NCBI GenBank assembly: GCA_022824495.1
Contig: JAJDZU010000012.1
Coordinates: 62,001-126,000 of the forward strand
Origin: Chloroflexota bacterium
GTDB lineage: Bacteria; Chloroflexota; UBA11872
Reading direction: 5' to 3'
DNA: 64,000 nt
The notes under the pieces were generated by a model that worked only from the letters and a program-made list of their open reading frames with translations, was not told the DNA's origin and did no database searches. Positions within the stretch are counted from its first letter, which is position 1. Each line of letters starts with the position of its first letter. Made by a program: the position numbers and the translations under genes. Shown here piece after piece: positions 26,727 to 35,303 of the stretch.

Positions 26727-27683
26727 CTAACTGGCCCTTTCACCCTCGTAGTACACCCAGCGACGTGCGGTCAGGAACTGCACGATCGTCAGGAAGAGGA
26801 TGACGAAGAACAGAATCCAGGCGATGGCCGAGGCGTAGCCCATCTTGAAGAAGCGGAAGCCGTTCCAGTAGAGGTACAGCAGGAGGAACAGCGTCGCGTC
26901 GGCCGGACCACCCTCGGTGATGATCAGGGCGGCGGTGAAGACCTGGAAGGATCCGATAACCGCCAGCACCATCGTCAGAAAGATCTGCGGCGTCATCATC
27001 GGAATGGTCACGTGACGGACCTTGCCCCACCAGCCTGCGCCATCGATTTCCGCAGCCTCATAGAGGTGCTGGGGAATGCCCTGCAAGCCTGCCAGGTAGA
27101 TGATCATGGTGGTCCCCACGGACCAGAAACTCATGATGATCAGTCCCGGCATTGCCCACCGGGTGGATCCAAGCCAGTTCGGCGCCTGGATGTCCAACGG
27201 CGTCAGGAAGATGTTCAGGAAGTTGTTCAGCAGGCCATTCGGCTGCAACACCCAGTACCAGAGCACCGCGGTGGCAACACCGGTGGTGATGGATGGAAGG
27301 TAGAAGCACGTGCGGTAGATCGCGATGCCCTTCACCTTCCGGTTGAGGAGCCCGGCCACAATGAACGAGATGATCAGCACGCCCGGCACATGGAAGACCA
27401 CGTAGTACGCCGTGTTGTACACACTCTGGACGAACCGGGTGTCCTCGCCGGATAGCAGCTGGGCGTAGTTCTCAAAGCCCAGCCACTTGATGTCGCCGAC
27501 CAGGCGCCACTGCGTGAAGCTGAGGAAGAACGAGAAGAAGAAGGGCCCCGCGATAAACACGATGAACCCAAACAACCAAGGGAAAATAAACAGGAACCCT
27601 TGGGTCTCCTTCCATGTCCAGCCCAGAATGCCGCGCCTGCGTCTGATTGGCGTGGGCGCACTGGCCATGTCAGTTGCGGTCAT
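26727..27683 (-). CDS. carbohydrate ABC transporter permease, MalF-type
   Basis: 318 residues from ATG 27683, which has a textbook ggaggtgcg ribosome site; a longer in-frame start at 27803 is rejected. Six membrane spans (FLFIFPWLFGFIVFIAGPF near residue 31) and the EAA loop YEAAEIDGAGWWGKVRHVTI. The charge pattern (GWTWKETQGFLFIFPW) is typical of MalF/UgpA-type partners of MalG-type permeases, two of which follow. First gene of the transporter unit, 181 bases downstream of the heparinase-like gene on the same strand. Confidence 0.95.
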   Translation of the reverse strand: MTATDMASAPTPIRRRRGILGWTWKETQGFLFIFPWLFGFIVFIAGPFFFSFFLSFTQWRLVGDIKWLGFENYAQLLSGEDTRFVQSVYNTAYYVVFHVPGVLIISFIVAGLLNRKVKGIAIYRTCFYLPSITTGVATAVLWYWVLQPNGLLNNFLNIFLTPLDIQAPNWLGSTRWAMPGLIIMSFWSVGTTMIIYLAGLQGIPQHLYEAAEIDGAGWWGKVRHVTIPMMTPQIFLTMVLAVIGSFQVFTAALIITEGGPADATLFLLLYLYWNGFRFFKMGYASAIAWILFFVILFLTIVQFLTARRWVYYEGERAS

Positions 27684-27864
27684 CGCACCTCCTTCAATTC
27701 CGAGCGTCAGGCCCCATTTTTCGTCAAAGGCCGCTCGGCCCCCAATAAACGGCGCCCGCCAAAGCGGTGGCGGACCGTACAGCCACCACGGCACGCGCGT
27801 CAACAGATGTGCGGGGATTGTACGAGGACAGGCGCCCCTTGGGCATTAGGGAATCGCCGAAGTC

Positions 27865-29898
27865 TTAGCCGACCAGCGGATAGTTGAAGGTGGCGCCGGC
27901 AGCACCGGCGAAAGACCAGGAGTCCTCGCGCCCAGCGCACCGCACAACCAGATCCGGCACCTCAGTTGACGATGTCGAGTCCCAGACAGCTTCCGCATCG
28001 TCGCCATAGATGAAGGCGGCGGCGCTCCAGAAGGTTTCGCCGGTGACTTCCGAGATGAGCGTTGCGCGCAAGTCGCTGGCCGGATTGCCCGGCGAGCGAG
28101 CGGTGAGAAGTCGTGCGCCCGGAAGCGGGGCAAATGCGGCCGTCAGCGTCGCCGAGGGGGCGCCGTTGACCGGCACATCCAAGCGCACCTGGGCACCCTG
28201 CTCGGCCGGCCAGGCCACAGCCTCGCTCAAATGAGCGTAGGAGACGTTATCCGGCAAATTCGGCGGCGACTCCGGGCCAGCCGGCCAGACGGTGCACGTG
28301 CCCTCGTGGTGAAACACAAGATGCGCGCGACGCGCGACTGGCGATTCCACGCGCGTCAGGACGATAAAGTATCCATCGCGCGCCAGCACCACGCGGCGGG
28401 CGTACGCCGCCGCGTACGGCCCCTGCTCCCAGTGAACCTGGGCGTCGGCGATCCCAAAGTCATTGCCGCCCACGGGCCGGTATCGGCGAGCCTCGCCGGT
28501 CGCCGGCGGCTGCTCCTCGCCCTCGAGCAGGATCGTCGAATGACTGAGCGTATGCCGGTACCACGAGTCGTTGATGGCAATCCCGTAGCCGGGCGTACCC
28601 AGGTCGGCGCCCCAGCGCCGGCCTCCACCGTAGATGCTCAGCGCCAGCTTGTCGGCGTGCCCGTGCCCACCGCCATGCGGTCCGTACTTCAGCAGCAGCT
28701 CGCCCGGTGAGCCGGTCGGAAGCGCCGGACGTAGCACGGCAAAGCCACTGGCCGCCTCGTTGGACTCGACCAGCGGCGGCGACGCGGCATCCGATACCTC
28801 GTCAGGCCCGTAGAGCAGCGACTCCACGTTTGCCCTGGGCATGTCTCGGTACGCGCGCGCCAGCACCGCTTCAAACTCCGGCGCTCCGTACCTCCCCGCG
28901 GCCATTTCGTAGAAACCGGGGCCGTTGGGAATACCGTGCCCCACTTCGTCGGTGACGCGCGAGTGGTACCAGCAGTCGTTGATCGCCGGCACGAAGTCGT
29001 CCGGATAGGCGATCCGTAGCGGCGCTTCGAACATGCGGCGCATTGTTGGATTGCCCACCGGGTCGCCCGACAGGCCCTCGCGCGCCTGCGCCAGGTACAG
29101 CACGGCACCCAGGGTGTAGTAGTGGTAGCTGGACGCGCCCTCGTACCAGTGACCGTCGTCCAACACGCCGCGGGCGAGCTGATCGGTCAGGCCGTAGGTG
29201 TCGTCGATGACGGTGTTCACCAGCGCCTCGTCGCCCAGCGCGGTCCCCAACGTGGCGAGCGCGGCGTTGAGCCAGTTTTCGTAGTTGTGGATGCGCGGCG
29301 TGCGCTGGGACTCGATGTGCGCCGCCGCCGGCTCCAGGAGCCGGGTGCGCAGCAGGTCTCGGTCATCTACGACACCCGGCCAGATCCAGTGGCAGGCCCA
29401 GGCAATGGGAATCGCCCAGACCGACTCGTCGAGCGCGGAATAGGTGATCTTGCCGACGCTGGAGTCATTGCGAGGGCTATGGACATCCGGATAGATGGCG
29501 GCGTAGTCGGTGAGAATCTGGCGCGCCGCGTCCAGGTGCGCCCGGTTTCCTTCCAACCGCCACAGCAGCGCCAGGCGATAGGCGCGCTGCGCCATGCGGC
29601 GGTTGGCCGTCCAGAGCCAGGAATCGTCGAAGGGTTGACCGGACCAAACGCGTCCACACACTGGACAGACGTGCTGGGTCGGCTTGTCCTCCTCGAAGAT
29701 CAACTCGGCGGCGTCGTCAGGGCAGAAGTACGAGTGGTAGTAGCCGCCGTTGCGGGCCACCGGTCGCAGCGGGCTGACCAGGGCCGCCGCCGCTTCGTCG
29801 CGGAGCTCTTGCATGGCCGCGGCAAAGGCCGGCGATTCGTGTCGAGCCAGGGCGCGCTCCAGCGGACCCGCGGGCAGTCCCAGTTTCCATCCGGTCAC
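27865..29898 (-). CDS. heparinase II/III-family polysaccharide lyase-like protein
   Basis: 677 residues. N-terminal alpha/alpha toroid (ENWLNAALATLGTALGDEAL, DGHWYEGASSYHYYTLGAVL, with the catalytic Tyr/His-like YEGASSYHYY) and a C-terminal beta-sandwich beginning with the heparinase II/III hallmark YGPHGGGHGHADKLALSIYG. Residues ~77-82 have a VCPVCGR pair with an earlier FCPDD, a possible zinc site in the N-terminal part. No signal peptide is visible, so either it acts inside on imported oligosaccharides or export is non-classical. GTG start at 29898 overlaps by 4 bases the glycosyltransferase stop. Likely degrades a uronate-containing glycan carried by the adjacent transporter. Confidence 0.88.
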   Translation of the reverse strand: MTGWKLGLPAGPLERALARHESPAFAAAMQELRDEAAAALVSPLRPVARNGGYYHSYFCPDDAAELIFEEDKPTQHVCPVCGRVWSGQPFDDSWLWTANRRMAQRAYRLALLWRLEGNRAHLDAARQILTDYAAIYPDVHSPRNDSSVGKITYSALDESVWAIPIAWACHWIWPGVVDDRDLLRTRLLEPAAAHIESQRTPRIHNYENWLNAALATLGTALGDEALVNTVIDDTYGLTDQLARGVLDDGHWYEGASSYHYYTLGAVLYLAQAREGLSGDPVGNPTMRRMFEAPLRIAYPDDFVPAINDCWYHSRVTDEVGHGIPNGPGFYEMAAGRYGAPEFEAVLARAYRDMPRANVESLLYGPDEVSDAASPPLVESNEAASGFAVLRPALPTGSPGELLLKYGPHGGGHGHADKLALSIYGGGRRWGADLGTPGYGIAINDSWYRHTLSHSTILLEGEEQPPATGEARRYRPVGGNDFGIADAQVHWEQGPYAAAYARRVVLARDGYFIVLTRVESPVARRAHLVFHHEGTCTVWPAGPESPPNLPDNVSYAHLSEAVAWPAEQGAQVRLDVPVNGAPSATLTAAFAPLPGARLLTARSPGNPASDLRATLISEVTGETFWSAAAFIYGDDAEAVWDSTSSTEVPDLVVRCAGREDSWSFAGAAGATFNYPLVG

Positions 29899-31004
29899 TT
29901 TGAACTCCCGTCCAGGCCGTAGGCGGCCACCGTCTTGCGGGCGATTCCCGCCCAGTTGAGCCCCGCGTCAAGTTCGCCGGCCGACCGCACGGCGGACTCC
30001 GGGTCGAGCGCCTGCGCGTCCCGCAGGGCCTGCCGCAGCGCCGTTGGATCGTCCGGGTCGTACAGCACCGCGGCCTTGCTGTCGCCGACCAATTCCGGCA
30101 GACACCCGCGGCGCGGCATCACCAGCGGCGTCCCGTGTCCCAGCGCCAGGATCGCCGAGCCCGAGGTCAGCGTGTCCAGGAACGGCAGCACCAGTACGTC
30201 AACCGCGGCCATGACCAGTTGCACTTCCTCGTCGGCGATGTGTCGTAGATGCGCAACCACTCGCTCGTCTTTGATCTCGGTCGTGTGCAGCGGTCCGCGA
30301 TAGTTCGCGTGCAGCGCGCCGGCCACGAGCAACCGCAGGTTGTCGCCCTCAAGCGACCCGAACTCCTCGATGAGCCGTTCGACGCCCTTATACGCGCGGA
30401 TGTTTCCGAAGAACCCATAGACAAACGCGTCGTCGGGAATGTCGAACGCCCGCCGTGCCTCCGCGCGCGTGGCTTCCCGCGGATAGGCGTCCGCGAACGA
30501 CCCGTGCGGAATCACATGCACGCCCCAGCGGCGGCCGAACCGACGCCCCAGCACCGACTTTGCGTACTCGCAGTGGCAGATCACCGCGTTGGCCAGCGTG
30601 GTCACCACCCGACGCGCCACTTCCCCGTGCGAAGTGCGCAACTGCTCGTGCGGAACCACGTTGTGCATGGTCCAGACAATGCGGAACCCGCGCAGCCGCG
30701 CAACCAGCAGCATGGCCGCGAACGCCAGCAGGCGAAGCACCGCCAATACCGGGTTCGGGTGCTCGTAAAACGTCGGGTTCCAGTTGAAGTGCACGATGTC
30801 GTAGGGACGAGGGAACTTCCACACAAATCCAAGGTTGCCCGAGGGCTTGACCTCAACTCGCACCCGGTGTTCGGCCAGCGCTTGCGCCAGCAGGCCGGCG
30901 TATGGGTTCGAGCCGTCCAGTCGCCAGTTCAGCGTGGTGGCGCTCCAGAAGAACACCACGCGGGCCACGGGGTTGGTCACCCCGTTTGACTCGGCCAGGG
31001 TCAT
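29895..31004 (-). CDS. GT4-family (GT-B) glycosyltransferase
   Basis: 369 residues from ATG 31004 (MTLAESNGVTNPVARVVFFW); a longer in-frame start at 31214 adds Arg/Ser-rich residues and overlaps the lipoprotein gene. GT-B signs: N-terminal HFNWNPTFYEHPNP and WTMHNVVPHEQL, then YGFFGNIRAYKGVERLIEEFG, LVLPFLDTLTSGSAILALGHGTPLVMPRRG (E-like donor-binding site) and an AVLYDPDDPTALRQAL end. Short hydrophobic LRLLAFAAMLLVARL suggests membrane association. Coupled by overlap to the heparinase-like gene, an unusual pairing of a glycosyltransferase with a lyase. Confidence 0.87.
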   Translation of the reverse strand: MTLAESNGVTNPVARVVFFWSATTLNWRLDGSNPYAGLLAQALAEHRVRVEVKPSGNLGFVWKFPRPYDIVHFNWNPTFYEHPNPVLAVLRLLAFAAMLLVARLRGFRIVWTMHNVVPHEQLRTSHGEVARRVVTTLANAVICHCEYAKSVLGRRFGRRWGVHVIPHGSFADAYPREATRAEARRAFDIPDDAFVYGFFGNIRAYKGVERLIEEFGSLEGDNLRLLVAGALHANYRGPLHTTEIKDERVVAHLRHIADEEVQLVMAAVDVLVLPFLDTLTSGSAILALGHGTPLVMPRRGCLPELVGDSKAAVLYDPDDPTALRQALRDAQALDPESAVRSAGELDAGLNWAGIARKTVAAYGLDGSSK

Positions 31005-31083
31005 ACGTCTATGCGCCGGCGGCGCGGCCAAATCGGTGCGGTTGGCCCGTCGCTGACTGGCGCCGCGTGTATCACGGCGGGTT

Positions 31084-31248
31084 CTAGAAGCCGATTCCGG
31101 CAGACGAGGCCTTGCTCGGGTTGAGCTTGAAGGTTCCGCTTCGCTCTTGACCGCAGCCCGAGGCGACCGCGATCGCGATGATGAGCACGACGGCGGCGAA
31201 CATTCCCGCAACACGACGAATCGAACGAGTCTTTATGGCTCTGAGCAT
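31084..31248 (-). CDS. very small lipoprotein
   Basis: 54 residues from ATG 31248, with a strong gaggggagg Shine-Dalgarno 6 bases upstream. N-terminal KTRSIRRVAGMFAAVVLIIA, then IAVASGC, a good type II signal peptide with lipobox VASGC; Cys would be about residue 32. The mature part is only about 22 residues (GQERSGTFKLNPSKASSAGI). It may be a membrane-anchored peptide or the remnant of a longer lipoprotein. Between the PLP enzyme and the glycosyltransferase genes on the same strand. Confidence 0.6.
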   Translation of the reverse strand: MLRAIKTRSIRRVAGMFAAVVLIIAIAVASGCGQERSGTFKLNPSKASSAGIGF

Positions 31249-31276
31249 GTGATTCCTCCCCTCCACCTTCCGCAGC

Positions 31277-32320
31277 CTACCCGTTTGGTCGCGAAGATTC
31301 TCCAATCTCACGAGCGTAGGCAAAGATCAGAGGGGTGCCGCCGGTGTGCAGAAACACCACCGTGTCTACAGACGTCAATCGACCATGCCGGATGTCATCC
31401 AGCAGCGCGGCGAACGCCTTACCCGTATATACCGGTTCCAGGAAGATCCCTTCGGTCTCGGCCACCAGCCGGATGGCGTCCAAGCCCTCCGTCGTGGCTT
31501 CGGCATAGGCGGGGCCGACGAATGCTTGCGAATTCCAGATGTCCTCCGGCCGGACGGTGACGTCCAACCCCAGCAGCTCCGCCGTGGCATTGGCCATGTC
31601 CGCCTGCTGCCGGGTCCGACCACCGTCCACGATCAGCGGGCTGAATCCACGAATGGCGTAGCCCGCGCCCAACGCGCGGTTGCCGAGTTCCAGCCCGGCC
31701 TGCGTGCCACCGCCCGAGGCGACGTAGAGGTGCGTGACCTCTGCGCCCAACGTCTGAGATTGTTCGTGGATCTCCAGAACACACTCGACGTAGCCAATTG
31801 ACGTCAGCGGCCCGTAGTCGATCACGTATGGCTTGCGACCCTCGGCGCGCAGTTCGTCCGCCGTCGCGGCCAGGTCCGCCTCGTGGCCGAACATCCCGTC
31901 GCGTCCCGTGGGTCGCACGTCGGCGCCCAGGATTTCGAGCAATAGCCGGTTGCCCTGAGATTCACTGCCGTGCGGCCCCTCATTGAGCACCAGCACCACG
32001 TCCAGACCCGCGCGCCGGGCCGCCGCCGCGCACTGGCGGGCATGATTGGACTGCATCACCCCGCCGCCCCACAGCAGCACGTCGCAGCCCTGCTGGAGAG
32101 CCGCGCCGACCTCGAACTGGAACTTGCGGTTCTTATTCCCGCCTAACCCGTGCTGCGTCAGATCGTCGCGCTTCATCAGCAGCCGCGGCCCGCCCAGGTG
32201 CCGCGTCAGATTGGGCAGTTCCAGCAGCGGCGTCGGCAACTCGGTCAAATGAAAGCGAGGCAGCGCGTCCAGGCGGCGCCGCAGATCGGCTCCGGCATAG
32301 ACCGACGGCGCCTGGGCCAT
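31277..32320 (-). CDS. D-cysteine desulfhydrase / ACC deaminase-family PLP enzyme
   Basis: 347 residues from ATG 32320 (MAQAPSVYAGADLRRRLDAL). Fold-type II PLP enzyme: RLLMKRDDLTQHGLGGNKNRKF, with Lys in NKNRK as Schiff-base Lys, SNHARQCAAAARRAGL, VLNEG, and YVASGGGTQAGLELGN as the phosphate-binding Gly-rich loop. The PRLLMKRDDL..GGNKxRK pattern is the D-cysteine desulfhydrase/1-aminocyclopropane-1-carboxylate deaminase signature. Probably degrades D-cysteine or a related beta-substituted amino acid; the exact substrate cannot be set. Divergent from the tRNA gene 182 bases on. Confidence 0.85.
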   Translation of the reverse strand: MAQAPSVYAGADLRRRLDALPRFHLTELPTPLLELPNLTRHLGGPRLLMKRDDLTQHGLGGNKNRKFQFEVGAALQQGCDVLLWGGGVMQSNHARQCAAAARRAGLDVVLVLNEGPHGSESQGNRLLLEILGADVRPTGRDGMFGHEADLAATADELRAEGRKPYVIDYGPLTSIGYVECVLEIHEQSQTLGAEVTHLYVASGGGTQAGLELGNRALGAGYAIRGFSPLIVDGGRTRQQADMANATAELLGLDVTVRPEDIWNSQAFVGPAYAEATTEGLDAIRLVAETEGIFLEPVYTGKAFAALLDDIRHGRLTSVDTVVFLHTGGTPLIFAYAREIGESSRPNG

Positions 32321-32501
32321 TCGTGCGCTTCCTCTCGCGTCCACCGTGGGCCGATGAACGTGCGGCTCGTCGCAGCCTACCGCCTGCGCACCCAATTCGT
32401 TCATCGAGCATCCGTCACCGTGTCACCCCAATCGCACGCTCGCGGCTGCGCGGGGTTGAATCCTGGCCGGGGGCCGCCTACAGTCTGAACTCCGAATCTT
32501 T

Positions 32502-32578
32502 GGGCGCGTAGCTCAGCTGGTTAGAGCGCCACGTTGACATCGTGGAGGTCAGAGGTTCGAGTCCCCTCGCGCCCACCA
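32502..32578 (+). tRNA. tRNA-Val (GAC)
   Basis: Full cloverleaf: 7-bp acceptor GGGCGCG/CGCGCCC, D-arm GCTC..GAGC, anticodon stem CCACG/CGTGG with loop TTGACAT (anticodon GAC), T-arm AGAGGTTCGAGTCCCCT, discriminator A and encoded CCA at 32576-32578. The recombinase remnant begins 8 bases downstream, marking this as the left boundary of an apparent island. Confidence 0.97.
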
Positions 32579-32586
32579 CCCGTGAC

Positions 32587-33066
32587 TTATGTCCTAGCTC
32601 GGCGGCTGAGGACGACCTCTGTGACGTCCGCTCCTTCGATGTCGTTGTCCATCAGGGTGGATACAGCGTGGTGGATGACGGTTCTTCCGGGTTGAACTCC
32701 GATCTTCTGCAAAGACGACCAAACGAACGCTCTCGTCTCGGTGACCTTGCGCTCCATCAGGAACTCGCCCAGCTCCTTCGCGTAGGCCTCGATTCGCCGG
32801 ACGTCCTGAACGATGGCCCAGCGCAGGGCCGACACGATCCGCGCCTTGTCGGCCGCCGGCTCCAGCCGTTCCTGATTCTCCAGGTGATGCCGGATGCGCC
32901 TGCGGCTATCTCGTGAGGCTCTACATACGCATGGCACCAAGCCACGGGAGCGAGAATTCCATGATATATCATGGATTAGCAGTGCGACCGGATCGCGAGG
33001 GCGAGCCTTATACACCTCTTGACGTGAGATGGCTCGAAGCCATAGCATACCCAACGCTGGGCTCAT
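32587..33066 (-). pseudogene. decayed C-terminal fragment of a large serine recombinase
   Basis: An open segment of ~159 codons whose C-terminal half reads EAYAKELGEFLMERKVTETR, AFVWSSLQKIGVQPGRTVIH and NDIEGADVTEVVLSRR. This resembles the coiled-coil and final beta part of serine integrases in which 'ETRAF(I/V)xSxVKxIxVxPGxAxIxY' is typical; I recall this form from Chloroflexota recombinases. The catalytic domain with its SxxR and the recombinase domain are absent, and the N-terminal ~60 residues here look like broken frame (SRGLVPCVCRASRDSRRR). It ends 8 bases after the tRNA-Val 3' end, where an integrase gene is expected. Identification is from motif memory and needs an alignment. Confidence 0.5.
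32958..32975. repeat. 18-bp perfect palindrome
   Basis: TCCATGATATATCATGGA reads identically on both strands. It lies inside the recombinase remnant in AT-rich sequence. Size and perfection suggest a former operator or recombination-related site. No matching copy was found by eye in the window. Confidence 0.5.
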
Positions 33067-33282
33067 CCAATGGATGAATTAATAGTCTAGCAGCAAAGGG
33101 ATTAGCTGCACGCTGACATTCCATTGCTGCGAAGCAATTACCAATGGGAAATTCAGCACGAAACGGGGGCAACAGGAAGAAGCCAGTTGGCGCTTGCGCT
33201 CCTTGCCGGTGTCGACAGTTGCTGACATACAATCAAGTCCGGACCGTTCAAGATTGAGCTGCTAATACAGGAGCGACCGACA
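33067..33282. other. AT-richer spacer upstream of the GPP34-P450 gene
   Basis: No gene is evident. It holds small inverted repeats (CATCC AAT GGATG at 33066-33078, and CCATTG at 33121 paired with CAATGG at 33142). A possible promoter for the P450 gene is TTGCCG at 33203 with TACAAT at 33228, but the 19-base spacer is long. Start codon ATG 33283 is preceded by acaggagcgacc. Confidence 0.35.
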
Positions 33283-35289
33283 ATGTTCAACCTTCCCGAA
33301 GAACTCCTCCTCCTGTTAATGGATGAAGACAACGGGGAAGCCACTGTCGTTCCGGAACGCACACTGAGTTATGCCCTGGCTGGCGCAGCCCTACTGGAAC
33401 TGGCCCTGCAAGGTCGTATCGATACCGGCCTCGACACGCTGGAAGTGACCGACGCCACGCCGCTGAACGACGACCTGCTGGACCCGGTGTTGGCCGACAT
33501 CGTGGAGGAATCGAAAGAGAGTCAACGCAATCCTGAGTTCTGGGTTCGACGGGTGGCTGAGCGGTCCGAGGACCTGCGCTTGCGTGCATTGGAAGGCCTT
33601 GCAGCGGCCGGCGTCGTTGAGGCTGACGAAACAGGCTTTTTTTCGCTATCTCGCCTGGTGGCCCGGACCCGTCGTTACCCCGCGACGAGCGTCCCGCACG
33701 AACAGGAGGTGTGGCTACGGGTCGTGCATGCCGTCTTTAGCGATGAGATACCCGACACCCGAGATATCGTCATCATCGGCCTGGCCAACGCCTGCGATGT
33801 CTTCCGGCAGATGCTGCTGCCTGAGGAGTATGCGGAAGCGCGCGAGCGTATTGAACTGATTTCCCGTCTGGAACTGTTGAGCCGGTCGGTAATAGATGGG
33901 ATCCGCAACCTGACGCTGGCGGAAGCCTACGCCCGGCGCCGGGGCATCCAGGAGAAAGGCGGCGGCTGGCCGCGGGCGTCGGGACATCTGCCGATCATTG
34001 GCCACGTGCTGCAATTTCGCAATACGATCAACGGATTCCTGACGGAACAATACCGGAAACTAGGGCCGGTATTTGAAATATCGCTATTGAGCAAGAAGTG
34101 GTTGGTGCTCGCGGGTCCGGAAGCCAACAGCTTTCTGTTGCGGGAAGGTAAGCATTATCTGCATACGAACCACGTGGCGTGGCAGGGCTTTGCCCAGCAG
34201 TTCGGCGGTACCAGGGCCCTCGCCGGAATTGATGGTGCCGAGCACCTCCGCCTGCGCCGCTTCATGCGGGAAGGCTATTCGCGGCGGCAACTGCTGAAGG
34301 ACTTGTCCCAAGCCGTGGACGTCGTGGACCGGGAGATGCAGGAATGGTCTAAGACCCGTCCGGTCTCGGTATTCCCGTCCGTACAGCGTATGGTGGTGAA
34401 TCAACTGGGAGAGTCGATGTCCGGCTTTTCTCCGCAGGAATATATAGACGATATTCTAGACTTTATCCACGCACTTGAAATGGTCTATATGGCTAACCTG
34501 TACCCGAAGTTCATGGCGTACACGCCAAAGATACGGCGCGCACGCCGTCGTGTCGAAGAGCTCTTTGAGCGGGTGCTCGCGGCCCACGAACCGTCGTTGC
34601 GGGTCGGGGAGGTACCCAATCTCTCGGACACACTGACGGAAATGCGTCGCTCGTCACCGGATTTCATTACGGACAAGAATCTCTTCGTTGACTTCATGGG
34701 GCCATTCCTCGCCGGAGCTGACACGTCATCCTCGGCAACCTCCTTCATGCTCTACTCGCTGCTGAAACACCCCGACGTGTTGGCGCGGGTGCACGAGGAA
34801 GCCGACCAGCTGTTTGCCAACGGGACGCCAACGGCGGACGGCCTGCGAGATATGCCAGTCACCCACCGAGCCATCCAGGAAACGCTGCGGCTTCATCCCA
34901 TCGTGCCAGTCATGGTGCGAACGGTGGCGAACTCGTTTGAATTTTCCGGCTACTGGATCCCCGCCGGCACGCCGGTGTGGGTGGCGATGCCGGTGTCCCA
35001 TCATTTGCCGGAAATTTATCCGGACCCGCAACGTTTCGACATTGACCGCTTCCTTCCGGAACGCCGGGAGCACAGCCAACCCGGGGCATACGTGCCCTTC
35101 GGTTTCGGGCCGCACAGTTGCCTGGGACAGGGAGCGGCTCAAATCCAGATGGCACTCATCATCGCGACGATTCTTCACCGGGCAGAAGTTGCGTTGGATC
35201 CGCCCGATTACCAGTTGGAATTGAATTCCATTCCTATACCCACACCGAGCCGGAGCTTCAAAGTCCGGCTGACGCGATGGCGAGAATAG
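33283..35289 (+). CDS. GPP34 (GOLPH3-like) domain fused to cytochrome P450
   Basis: 668 residues, much longer than a usual bacterial P450 (~400-450). Residues 1-~222 match the GPP34 domain: LPEELLLLLMDEDNGE, TLSYALAGAALLELALQGRIDT, WVRRVAE, and a LIAxxxA-like NACDVFRQMLLPEE. In eukaryotes this fold (GOLPH3/Vps74) binds PI4P and membranes. Residues ~230-668 form a complete P450: I-helix AGADTSSS (477-484), ExxR Glu533-Arg536, FDIDRFLPER, and heme loop FGFGPHSCLGQG with Cys613 as thiolate ligand. There are no N-terminal membrane helices or fused reductase. The GPP34 part may anchor the P450 to a lipid surface (inference). Base composition locally drops to 37% GC at 34441-34500. Followed after 14 bases by an acyltransferase-3 gene. 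Confidence 0.88.
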   Translation: MFNLPEELLLLLMDEDNGEATVVPERTLSYALAGAALLELALQGRIDTGLDTLEVTDATPLNDDLLDPVLADIVEESKESQRNPEFWVRRVAERSEDLRLRALEGLAAAGVVEADETGFFSLSRLVARTRRYPATSVPHEQEVWLRVVHAVFSDEIPDTRDIVIIGLANACDVFRQMLLPEEYAEARERIELISRLELLSRSVIDGIRNLTLAEAYARRRGIQEKGGGWPRASGHLPIIGHVLQFRNTINGFLTEQYRKLGPVFEISLLSKKWLVLAGPEANSFLLREGKHYLHTNHVAWQGFAQQFGGTRALAGIDGAEHLRLRRFMREGYSRRQLLKDLSQAVDVVDREMQEWSKTRPVSVFPSVQRMVVNQLGESMSGFSPQEYIDDILDFIHALEMVYMANLYPKFMAYTPKIRRARRRVEELFERVLAAHEPSLRVGEVPNLSDTLTEMRRSSPDFITDKNLFVDFMGPFLAGADTSSSATSFMLYSLLKHPDVLARVHEEADQLFANGTPTADGLRDMPVTHRAIQETLRLHPIVPVMVRTVANSFEFSGYWIPAGTPVWVAMPVSHHLPEIYPDPQRFDIDRFLPERREHSQPGAYVPFGFGPHSCLGQGAAQIQMALIIATILHRAEVALDPPDYQLELNSIPIPTPSRSFKVRLTRWRE

Positions 35290-35303
35290 CGAGGTAAGGA
35301 TCT

